From Paenibacillus mucilaginosus 3016 (GTDB taxonomy: Bacteria; Bacillota; Bacilli; Paenibacillales; NBRC-103111), in assembly GCF_000250655.1 (NCBI RefSeq), contig NC_016935.1:2436001-2500000 (forward strand): a stretch of DNA of 64,000 nt, in the 5' to 3' direction. Made by a program: the position numbers and the translations under genes. Positions 53,319 to 62,454 of the stretch are shown piece by piece (the stretch's first letter is position 1; each line of letters starts with the position of its first letter). The notes beneath the pieces are model-generated. The model had not been told where the DNA came from, searched no databases, and saw nothing but the letters and a program-made list of their open reading frames with translations.

Positions 53319-54854
53319 TTGACCACTCCATACCTGAATGAAAAATTCCAGAATGAAAAATTTCAGAACGAAAAGTTTCGTCCGCAATTTCACTTTACCC
53401 CTTCGGCCCATTGGATGAATGACCCGAACGGCATGGTTTATTTCGAAGGGGAGTACCATCTGTTTTATCAGCATCATCCGAATGGGACAACGTGGGGGCC
53501 GATGCATTGGGGACATGCGGTCAGTTCGGATCTGGTGCATTGGGAGCATTTGCCGATCGCGTTGAAGCCGGATCACAACGGTTTTATATTCTCGGGCAGC
53601 GCCGTAGTGGATTGGAAGGATAGCAGCGGCCTCTTCGGCGGCCGGCCGGGCCTTGTGGCGATATTCACGCACGCTGACCAGTACCCGGATTCCGACCGTC
53701 CCAGACAGCGGCAGAGCCTGGCCTACAGCACGGATCAAGGCAGAAGCTGGACGATGTACGAGAACAATCCTGTTCTTGCGAACGAGCTGTATACGGATTT
53801 CCGGGATCCTAAAGTATTCTGGCATGAGCAGAAGCAGCATTGGGTCATGGTGCTGGCTGCCGGTGATCATGTTCAGTTCTACACCTCGAATGATTTGAAG
53901 CTTTGGACCTTCGCCAGTGAATTTGGCACGGCGGAAGGTTCACATGAGGGGGTATGGGAATGCCCCGATCTCATTGAGCTGCCGGTCGAGGGCTCGGAAG
54001 GCGAGTGCAAGTGGGTGCTGATTGTCAGTATCGGAGATCATCCCGATCATCCGGAGGGTTCCAGAACTCAATATTTCATAGGACAGTTCGACGGAAGGAC
54101 CTTTACGAATGAGAATGCTGCGGATACGGTGCTGTGGCTGGATCACGGCCGGGACAATTATGCCGGTGTTACCTGGTCGGATGTTCAGCGGCCGGATCAA
54201 GCGAAGCTGTTTATCGGATGGATGAGCAACTGGAAATATTGCAATCTGACGCCGACGAAGGAATGGAGAAGCGCCATGACGCTTCCGAGAGAGCTGCGGC
54301 TGCGGCGTACACCTTCCGGCATTCGAGTGGTGCAGCAGCCGGTTTCCGAGCTGCAGGAACTGAGGCAGCAGGAGCAGAGCCGGCAGTGGGGGGGCGTAAC
54401 CATTCGTCCCGGGGATAACCTGTTGAAGGATGTGACGGGCGACCGATACGAACTGATTTGCGAATTTGACGTTGGCAGCGCGGAGGAAGTCGGGTTTCAT
54501 CTTCGAACCTCGGATACGGAGAAGACGGTAGTCGGATATCGTGCGGCCGAAAGAAAGCTGTTCGTCTGCCGAACCCACTCTGGCGAAAGTGCATTTCATC
54601 CTGGCTTCGCATGCAGGCATGACGCACGGCTTGAGCCCCTTGAAGGCCGGATTCATCTTCATTTATTCGTCGACCACTCTTCCATTGAGATCTTCGCCAA
54701 TCACGGGGAAGTGGCCGTGACCGACCAAATCTTCCCTGACCCATCCAGCGTAGGTCTGGAGCTGTATGCCCGCGGCGGTGAAGCGACCATTCATCGCTTG
54801 GACTTCCACCCGCTTCAATCCATCTATTCATACGCGCCGATCTCAAGACGATAA
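53319..54854 (+). CDS. Cytoplasmic GH32 beta-fructosidase (levanase/sucrose-6-P hydrolase type)
   Basis: A 511-residue protein from a TTG start with AGGAAGG upstream. The frame opens earlier at a GTG (53253), but that start lies inside the upstream hairpin and was rejected. The five-bladed propeller carries the nucleophile in HWMNDPNGM, the transition-state Asp in FRDPKVFW and the acid/base Glu in WECPDLIEL. A C-terminal beta-sandwich ends in the DHSSIEIFANHGE segment. No signal peptide is seen, so it acts in the cytosol on sugars brought in by the importer upstream, releasing fructose from fructo-oligosaccharides or sucrose. The N-terminus carries three copies of NEKF(Q/R). It lies in the same direction as the importer and probably belongs to its operon. 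Confidence 0.9.
   Translation: MTTPYLNEKFQNEKFQNEKFRPQFHFTPSAHWMNDPNGMVYFEGEYHLFYQHHPNGTTWGPMHWGHAVSSDLVHWEHLPIALKPDHNGFIFSGSAVVDWKDSSGLFGGRPGLVAIFTHADQYPDSDRPRQRQSLAYSTDQGRSWTMYENNPVLANELYTDFRDPKVFWHEQKQHWVMVLAAGDHVQFYTSNDLKLWTFASEFGTAEGSHEGVWECPDLIELPVEGSEGECKWVLIVSIGDHPDHPEGSRTQYFIGQFDGRTFTNENAADTVLWLDHGRDNYAGVTWSDVQRPDQAKLFIGWMSNWKYCNLTPTKEWRSAMTLPRELRLRRTPSGIRVVQQPVSELQELRQQEQSRQWGGVTIRPGDNLLKDVTGDRYELICEFDVGSAEEVGFHLRTSDTEKTVVGYRAAERKLFVCRTHSGESAFHPGFACRHDARLEPLEGRIHLHLFVDHSSIEIFANHGEVAVTDQIFPDPSSVGLELYARGGEATIHRLDFHPLQSIYSYAPISRR
53337..53380 (+). repeat. 15-base tandem repeat at the start of the GH32 fructosidase
   Basis: Two copies of AATGAAAAATTYCAG and a third, diverged copy encode NEKFQ, NEKFQ and NEKFR. 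They sit just before the first strand of the propeller (PQFHFTP). The repeat keeps the frame and looks like recent slippage. Confidence 0.8.
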
Positions 54855-54968
54855 GGCGGCATCGTTTTCTTCTCTCCAGTCTATACTTCGACATGGTCGG
54901 TATAGGTTTGGGGAGAATGAACTGAAACAATATGTAAGCGCAATATTTGGATCAAAGGAGGCAGACTC

Positions 54969-57900
54969 TTGATAATAAAGAACTTTCGTTTCAGCCTGAT
55001 CCATACGATCATCCTGTCGATAATGCTGTCGACAGGGGGACCTGGAATCAGCCTTGACAGAGCCTATGCTGATGATTTCCCTTCTACGAATGCTGCTCAT
55101 ACAGTAACAACCGCTGCCTCATCGGTCTATGCGGATACCATGGAGCCGGTTTTCACACCTGCGGATGCTACCATTAAGGGATCAACCCCTGTTACCTCCA
55201 CGGTATATGCGAATACCCTTGAGAATCCCGGCTTTGAAACCGGAGACATGACGGGTTGGACGGTGATCGACGGAGGTGCTTTCGGTCCGGACAGCGTATC
55301 GGACGAAACCATGTACTGGGCTGAAGGGATTCCCTACGGGGCAGGAAGGCACCTACCATCTGAATGGATGGAAGCATGAAGAATCGGCCACAGGAAGGGT
55401 ACGTTCTTCCACCTTCACCTTAAGCGGTTCCGGATGGATTACCTTTATGCTCGGCGGCGGCAGACACACGGACCGGGATTACATTGAAATAAGCAATGCG
55501 GATACGGGTGAAGTGTTAGCACGATACGGCAATACGGAGTGGAGCGCGGAGAATTTTCCGAACGTAGAGCTTGGCCTGAACTTGGCCAACCTGGTGAAAT
55601 ATAAGGCCGATTTGAGCCCCTATATCGGGCAGCATCTGTATATCGATATCGTAGATCACGGTACATCCGACTGGGGTCTGCTGTTCGCCGATGCCATCCA
55701 TACATACCATGAGTCCAAGCCAAGTGAGGGTGTGAGAGCCGACAATTTGTACGATCCGGGCGTGAAGGAAATCCAAAATCCCGGCTTTGAAACGGGAGAT
55801 CTGAGCGGCTGGACCGTTGTGGAAGGGGAAGCTTTCGGTCCGGGGAGCGTATCGAATGAAACGACCTATTGGGCTGAGAAGATCCCTTATAACCAAGAAG
55901 GCCAATACCATCTGAACGGCTGGACCTATCCGGAGGAGAAGACGGGGAAGCTGCGTTCGACTGCGTTTAAGCTGGGCGGAACCGGCTGGATTACGTTCCG
56001 ACTGGGGGGCGGGAAACATACCGATTTGGCCCATATCGATGTCTATGATGCCAAGAGCGGCGAGCTGGTGGCGCGTTACGGAAACACGGAATTCGCAGAG
56101 CTGAACTTCCCGCATGTCGACCAGGGCCTTCGGCTGGCGAATATGGTGCAGTATAGAGCGGATTTACGATCGTATATAGGGGAGGAATTATATGTTGAGA
56201 TTGTAGACGATGCCACAAGTGACTGGGGAGTCGTCTTCGCCGACGATTTCAGGACCTATCTTCCGGATACGCCGACCGGTGGTGTCCTTGCGAAGAATCT
56301 GTATAATCCAGTCCGGTACGAGCTGCGCAATCCCGGCTTCGAATCGGGCACCCTGCTGGGCTGGACGGTTGTCGCCGGCAGCGCCTTCGGACCGGGCAGC
56401 GTGTCCGGCGATCCGACCTGGTGGGACGAGAACATCCCCTACAACCAGGAAGGCAGCTATCATCTTGACGGCTGGAGGTATGACGAGAAGAACACGGGTA
56501 TCCTTCGTTCGTCTGCGTTCACCTTGGGCGGAAGCGGCTGGATTACGTTTAAGCTGGGCGGCGGCAAACACACCGATCTTGTGCATGTGAACGTATACCA
56601 TGCGGATACGGATGAGCTCATCGCCCGTTACGGAAATACGGAGTTCAAGGATGTGAATTTCCCGAATATCGATCAAGGGATGCGGCTTGCCAATATGGTT
56701 CAGTACAAGGCGGATCTGTCCAAGTACCTGGGCGAGAACCTCTATCTTGAATTGGTCGACAATGCCGAATCGGATTGGGGAATGATGTTTGCGGATGCAT
56801 TCTTTACCTACCAAGAATCGGTTCCGGCGGATGGCGTTATAGCAGCCAATCTATACTCGACAACTCCGGACACTCTCGAGAATCCTGGTTTCGAGACCGG
56901 CGATTGGAGCGGTTGGACCACGGATGGCGATGCGTTTACCGGTGCGCTGACCGATCAATCCAGTTTTGGTGACCCTGCAGCGCCATATGGTCAGGAAGGT
57001 GCCTATCACGTGTCCGGCTATGGTCAAGCGGACAAAGATACGGGAACATTAACGTCCCGTCCCTTCAGGCTGAGCGGAACGGGATTCGTTACTTTTCTTG
57101 TGGGCGGCGGAGCTAACCCAGACGAACTTTACGTGGCCCTGGTCCGGGCTTCAGATCAATCCGTGCTGATGAAAGCGACCGGAACTCGGTCGGAGGCATA
57201 TACCCGCATCCAGTGGGATGCAACGCCTTATCTCGGCCAGGAGCTCTATATTCAAGTTGTGGATGGGGATCCGGCCGGCCATATCAATGTCGATGATTTT
57301 CAGGTCAAAGGATCCGGTCTGATCGGCAGCTGGCGTTTGGACGAGGGTCAGGGAGCGGCTGCCAAGGACGATGTCCGCAATAAGAATGACGCGGTTCAAT
57401 ACGTATTCAACAATGCCAAATACAAACCGGACAGCGAACCTTTATGGAGACCAGGCGCTGCCGGCCAAGGGCTGCTCTTTGATGGATACTCCACTTGGAT
57501 CGCCAGACCTGCCAATGAAATCGCCAAGCCCGCGGATGAAATCACCATAGAATCCTGGGTTGCCCCCAGGTCTTATGAGTGGGGCGATGGGGGGAAGCTA
57601 TCCGCGATAGTCAATCAATACGACAGTGATACCCGCACCGGCTACATTCTTGGCATGGGCCGTCATGGCAAGTGGTCGTTCCAGGCAGGGATTAACGGAA
57701 AGTGGACGGAAGTATGGGCCGATGAAGACAAACCGCTCCCCAAATTCGAGTGGTCTCACATCGCTGCCACCTACAGTAGAACCGACGGGAAGCTGAAGCT
57801 GTATTTGAATGGCGAACTGGCAGGGATCGCTGCCGCGGAGAAGAAGCTCCCCATCTCTCCGGCGAACCAAGATTTTATGATTGGCAAAAATAACTCCGGC

Positions 57901-60900
57901 GTTGTGATTAACGGGGTCTTCACCGCCAATATGTTTAACGGCATGATCGATGAAGTGAAAGTGTTCAATCGGTCTCTGACTGCAGAGGAGATTCAAAACG
58001 ACTATCATACCGTCGCATCGAATTTTGAGGGAGGCATGGCCCCTGCGCCTTCCATGGATTTTGACCGGAGCGTTTACGATGGAGACCGCTATCGGCCCCA
58101 GTATCATTTGATCGCGCCCGGCCACTGGATGAATGAGCCGCACGCTCCGCTCTATTTTGACGGCAAGTATCACATCTTCTATCAGTTTAATCCGCAAGGT
58201 CCTTACTGGCACCAGATTCATTGGGGGCATGCGGTAAGCGAGGATATGGTGCACTGGAAGGATATGCCCGTTGCCCTTGCCCCGGAAGCGGGTTCGGAAA
58301 CCCCCGACGGCGTGTGGTCCGGCAGCGCGGTGATCGACGACAATGGCAATCCTGCTTTGTTCTTTACGGCAGGGAATGACAAGGCTTCGCCTAATCAGGC
58401 GACGGGACTTGCCAGAAGCACCTTCACGAATGACGGTGATGTCAACCTGCAGAATTGGGTTTATCACGGAACACCGGTAACCACTCAAGCGCCTAATCTT
58501 CCGGCGGAGGAAGGCGAAGTATGGTACGGCAATTTCCGGGATCCCTACGTATGGAAGGACGGGAATACGTGGTACCAATTGGTAGGGTCCGGAATCAAAA
58601 ACGTAGGCGGAACGGCTTTGCTCTATACCTCGGAGGATATGGTTCACTGGACTTACCAGCGTCCGTTCTTCGTCGGCGATTATGAGAAGTATCATCAAAC
58701 CGGGCAGGTGTGGGAGCTTCCCGTATTTCTTCCGCTGGGCAAGGACAGCAGTGGAACGATGAAATATGCCTTTTTTATTAATCCGTGGTTCGACCACTAT
58801 GATGCCGATAATGTGAAGTATGTCTTCCACTGGATTGGCACCTGGGATAAAGTCAACAACAAATTCGTCCCCGATCACGAAGAACCCCGCATGTTCGATT
58901 TTGGCGAACATTTTACCGGTCCGAGCGGGATGGTAGATGGTCAAGGACGTTCGATCTTGTTCAGCATTACCCAGGATCGACGCACAGAACAGCAGCATGC
59001 GGATTCAGGCTGGGCGCATAATGGCGGTCTGCCGCTCGAGTTATCCTTGCGCGGTGACGGCACGCTCGGTGTGGAGCCGATTACCGAGCTTCAATCTCTT
59101 CGTGGCCGGAAGCTGGTGGATCTAACCCAGACTTCCATGGGAGCCGCCAATGCCAAGCTGGCTCAAGTGCAGGGCGATATGCTGGAGGTTGTCCTGGAAG
59201 CCAGAATCGGTGCAGCGAACAAGGTTGGCCTTTCGCTGCGGAAGACCGCGGACGGCAAAGAGGAGACCCGACTGGTTTATGATGCGGAACAGCAGCTGCT
59301 GAGCCTGGACAGATGGAAGTCTTCTCTGGACCCGGATGTGCAGAAGGGGATCCAGAGCGGCAGGATGGAGCTCGACGGGGATGTGTTAAAGCTGCATATC
59401 TATCTCGATCGTTCGATGCTGGAGGCTTATGCCAACGGGAAGAACAGCATCACCTCCCGGATTTATCCGACGCGCGCCGATGCACTCGGCCTTCGCCTGT
59501 GGAGCGAAGGGGGACAAACTACCATTGAGACATTGCAGGTATGGGAGATGAACTCCGCTTATGGAGATAAGGTGCCAGCCAGCTGGCCGGTTTCTGAGGT
59601 TCAGAAGAAGCCTGTCGGCGAACTGCCCAATGCCGATTTTGAGAAGGGCGATTTGTCCGGGTGGACAGTGGAAGGCGATTCATTTTCCAATCAGAATGTC
59701 GTCAAGGTGAATGATTGGGGGTGGGGAGGGCCCTTTAACCAAGCCTCAGCTGCCAAAGACCCCGAGCGCTATCATTTGTGGGGATTTACGCCGGAGATTG
59801 GAGATCCTGCGACAGGTTCCCTGAAAACTCAAAGCTTTACATTAGGCGGGGATGGCAGGATCAGCTTCCTGATTGGCGGCGGCAGGGATATCGATAAGCT
59901 TTATACTGCCCTTGTTCGTGCTTCCGACGGCCAGATTCTAATGAAAGAGACCGGAGACAACAATGAAGCCTACCGCCGTGTAACGTGGGATGCTTCGGCG
60001 TACAAGGGAGAGCTCCTCTATATTCAGGTTGTCGACCAGGCAACAGGCGGCTGGGGGCATATCAATTTTGATAATCTGAATGTTCCGGTGGCATTGAAGG
60101 GGAACAGCCGCCCTGGCACGGCTGGTGGGATAGCCATTGATCCGAAACCGGAGACGGTGAACCTCCCTCAGGCCGACCCGGATGGCAAAGTCGCCGTTTC
60201 GATTGCTGGTGGTGCCAAGATGGTCGTTCTTCCCGCTGACGCAGCCGTCATTACCAACAAGAATAGCATCGAGATCTCCAATGACCATGTGACGGTTACC
60301 ATTCCAGGTACCGTTCTGGTGAAACTGCAGAGTTTCCTCCCGGCGGACGAACGGAAGGATGCGACGATCTCCCTTAAGATGGAGCCCGTATCCTTGGCGG
60401 ATCAAACCATGCTGCTGAACAAAGCGGGAGAGAAGTCGAAGGCGAAGCTGACCGCCGCAGGGGAGATGCTTGAATTTTCGCTTGCCATAGTTGGCAAAGA
60501 CGGAGTGGAAAAAACATTATCCCAGTTTGACGAGGAAATCTCGATTGCATTTCGAATCTCAGGTGATGTCAAGACAGAGCTCCTGGGCGTCTACTGCATC
60601 GAAGATGACGGTTCTATGGAATATGCGGGAGGCCGGATGGAGGACGGCAAGTGGGCTGCGCAAGTCAGCCATTCTAGCAAATATGCCGTGGTCAGCTACG
60701 ATAAGAGCTTCTCCGATGTGAGCGATTCGTTCTGGGCGGCGGGAGTCATTAAGGAAATGGCCGCCAAACACATCCTTGCCGGGATCCATGATACGCAGTT
60801 TGCGCCGAACCAGCCGGTGACCCGCGCCGAATTCACCGCGTTGATCGTGCGGGCACTTGGCCTTGGGGCGCAAGGGGCCGTGACGTTCACTGACGTGGCC

Positions 60901-61254
60901 CCGACAAGCTGGTACGCGGGTGCTGTGGCGGCTGCCGGCGAAGCGGGAGTGGTAACCGGACTCTCAGATACGAGGTTCGCACCGGATGCGACCATAACCC
61001 GTGAGGAGATGGCCATCATGCTCGTGCGTGCCTATGAGAAGCAGGCTAAAGGCGCCCAGGCGGATGCGGCCCATGCCAAAGGGTTTGCTGATGAAGAAAG
61101 CGTCAGCACCTGGGCGCTGGATGCAGTAAGAAAGGCGCAGGCACTGGAGCTGATTAACGGACGGGGCAGCGGTCTATTCGTGCCCAAAGATGAGGTGACC
61201 CGTGCGGAGAGCGCACAGGCGATTGCCCAATTGATAGCTTGGAAGGCGGGGTGA
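54969..61254 (+). CDS. Surface-anchored multi-domain GH32 fructan hydrolase with SLH domains (one frameshift near the start)
   Basis: Read through one frameshift, this is a ~2095-residue exoenzyme. A TTG start with AAAGGAGG upstream gives a signal peptide (cleavage near AYAD). In the four-G run at 55338-55341 one G is surplus: the first frame ends at 55379, while removing a G continues YGQEGTYHLNGW into the long frame. Domains in order: four copies of a ~160-residue beta-sandwich module (about residues 83-780), LamG-like (784-1010), GH32 propeller and beta-sandwich (1040-1530), a fifth module copy (1552-1705), a beta-rich stretch and three SLH domains (1915-2095) that bind the cell-wall polymer. 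GH32 motifs are WMNEPHAP, FRDPYVW and WELPVFLP; the usual nucleophile Asp is Glu (codon 58135-58137). It would degrade fructan at the cell surface. Confidence 0.85.
55215..57306 (+). repeat. Four tandem copies of a ~160-residue NPGFETG module
   Basis: Copies begin near 55215, 55766, 56319 and 56871. Each opens with NPGFE(T/S)G.(S/T/L)GW, passes through YNQEG.YHL.GW, RS..F.LGG.GWITF.LGGG and ends in LY(I/L)E(I/L)VD. The first three are closely similar; the fourth is shorter and is closer to a fifth copy after the GH32 domain (about 59620-60090). The fold looks like a galactose-binding-type beta-sandwich; fructan binding is inferred from its place beside GH32. Confidence 0.75.
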
Positions 61255-61260
61255 ATCCTC

Positions 61261-62145
61261 TTGAGGATGAAAGTGGAAGACATTATTCGTGAAGTACCCG
61301 AGCTGAACCGCGAATTGTTGGGCTTTGAAACGCTGGGAGGCGGCCTGTGCAACGAAACGTATAAGGTACAAACCCAAGAGAAGGCCTACGTGCTTCGCAT
61401 CAACAGCAGGCAAAATGAATATCTAAACCTGACCCGCCGCTCAGAGATCGAAGTGATGAAGATGGCAAACCGTGAGGGATTTTCGCCTAAAGTCATCTCT
61501 AGTGCTGTTCCTGAACAATTTGTAGTTACGGAGTTTATCGAAGGCCGAATGGTAGCGAAGGACGACCTGAAGAACCCTGCGATCAAAGGAATGATCATGG
61601 ATCGTCTCAAACGAATTCACCGAATGGAGGATCAAGGAAGAATATGCACCCCTTACGACTTGATTTATGGCTATTTGAAAGGCGCTGCATTGTTTCAAGT
61701 CAAGCATCCGGAGGGGTTACACCGAATCCTGCACCGGGTAGAGACCATTGCGCATAGGCGGAGTAATGACAAGGAATATAACAACAAGTTCTGCCACAAC
61801 GATTCCTTTCTGTGCAATATGATCTACACCGGCGACCAGCTGCAAATCATAGATTGGGAGCTGTCGGGAAGGGGGGATGTGTTTTTTGAGTTGACCCTCA
61901 TTCCGTTCACAAACCAATTCAGCGAAGAAGATGAGCGGGAGTGGCTTAGGTTATATTTCGGACATGCCGAAGAGGATGCCTTTCATATTCTGCAGGACAT
62001 GAAATACGTTTCTATGGTCCGGGAGGTGGCGTGGGGCTTATTTTACAGTGGACTTACGAAGGACTCCAGGCATCATGACTTTGATTACTACCAATTTGCC
62101 GAATCCTGCATTCAGCGAATAGAACAAGGGATTTATCAGCTATAG
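61261..62145 (+). CDS. Choline/ethanolamine-kinase-like phosphotransferase (APH superfamily)
   Basis: A 294-residue protein with a kinase-like fold: GGGLCNETYKV for the nucleotide-binding loop, the Brenner motif FCHNDSFLCNMIYTGD with catalytic Asp and metal-binding Asn, and IIDWELSGRGD for the metal-binding Asp. This order matches LicA/choline kinases and related aminoglycoside phosphotransferases. The substrate cannot be read from the sequence; phosphorylation of choline, ethanolamine or another small alcohol in the cytosol is most likely. The start is a TTG six bases after the SLH gene's stop; an ATG at 61267 is an alternative. It is tightly packed between the SLH enzyme and the Sda-like gene, so the three are probably co-transcribed, although no shared function is obvious. 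Confidence 0.82.
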   Translation: MRMKVEDIIREVPELNRELLGFETLGGGLCNETYKVQTQEKAYVLRINSRQNEYLNLTRRSEIEVMKMANREGFSPKVISSAVPEQFVVTEFIEGRMVAKDDLKNPAIKGMIMDRLKRIHRMEDQGRICTPYDLIYGYLKGAALFQVKHPEGLHRILHRVETIAHRRSNDKEYNNKFCHNDSFLCNMIYTGDQLQIIDWELSGRGDVFFELTLIPFTNQFSEEDEREWLRLYFGHAEEDAFHILQDMKYVSMVREVAWGLFYSGLTKDSRHHDFDYYQFAESCIQRIEQGIYQL

Positions 62146-62151
62146 CGGGTG

Positions 62152-62349
62152 ATGAATGTGATCGATGGGGCAGACAGCACGACTGGATTGGAGCAGGCGA
62201 GCACGGATGTGCTCGCCGCCGCCTATCAAGAGGCCGTTGCGCTCGGACTGGGCAGGGAGTTCATCCGTCTGCTGGAAAAGGAGCTGTTACGAAGAGACGT
62301 CAGAGCGACGAGGTTCCTGGGAATCATACCTAAACAGGAGAGGAGGTGA
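62152..62349 (+). CDS. sda: Sda-like sporulation histidine-kinase inhibitor
   Basis: A 65-residue protein whose central stretch DVLAAAYQEAVALGLGREFI followed by RLLEKELLRRDV matches the two-helix hairpin of Sda, which in Bacillus subtilis (46 residues) binds KinA/KinB and blocks autophosphorylation when DNA replication is disturbed. The spacing of Leu, Tyr, Ala, Leu, Arg-x-Phe-Ile and Glu-x-x-x-Arg-Arg agrees along the hairpin. It has about 15 extra N-terminal residues and a longer C-terminus. A GTG at 62149 is an alternative start. It follows the kinase-like gene by six bases. No DnaA box is visible upstream, unlike the classical sda promoter. Paenibacillus genomes often carry several Sda-like genes, so this may be a paralogue rather than the checkpoint protein itself. 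Confidence 0.72.
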   Translation: MNVIDGADSTTGLEQASTDVLAAAYQEAVALGLGREFIRLLEKELLRRDVRATRFLGIIPKQERR

Positions 62350-62454
62350 TGGATAGCCACGATTAGGAGTTATGGTAATCATCAAGGAGGGAACGAACGT
62401 ACGGAGATTCATGCAGACGGTTACATCAGCTGACAATCCAAAAGGAGGAAACAC

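Noticed and set aside
54925..54950. cre-like sequence before the SLH fructan hydrolase (TGTAAGCGCAATAT)
   Set aside because: Two conserved positions at the right end do not match; not listed as a site.
57598..58998. Open frame of 466 codons antisense to the LamG-GH32 region
   Set aside because: The plus strand has complete GH32 motifs; the antisense frame looks like a coding shadow.
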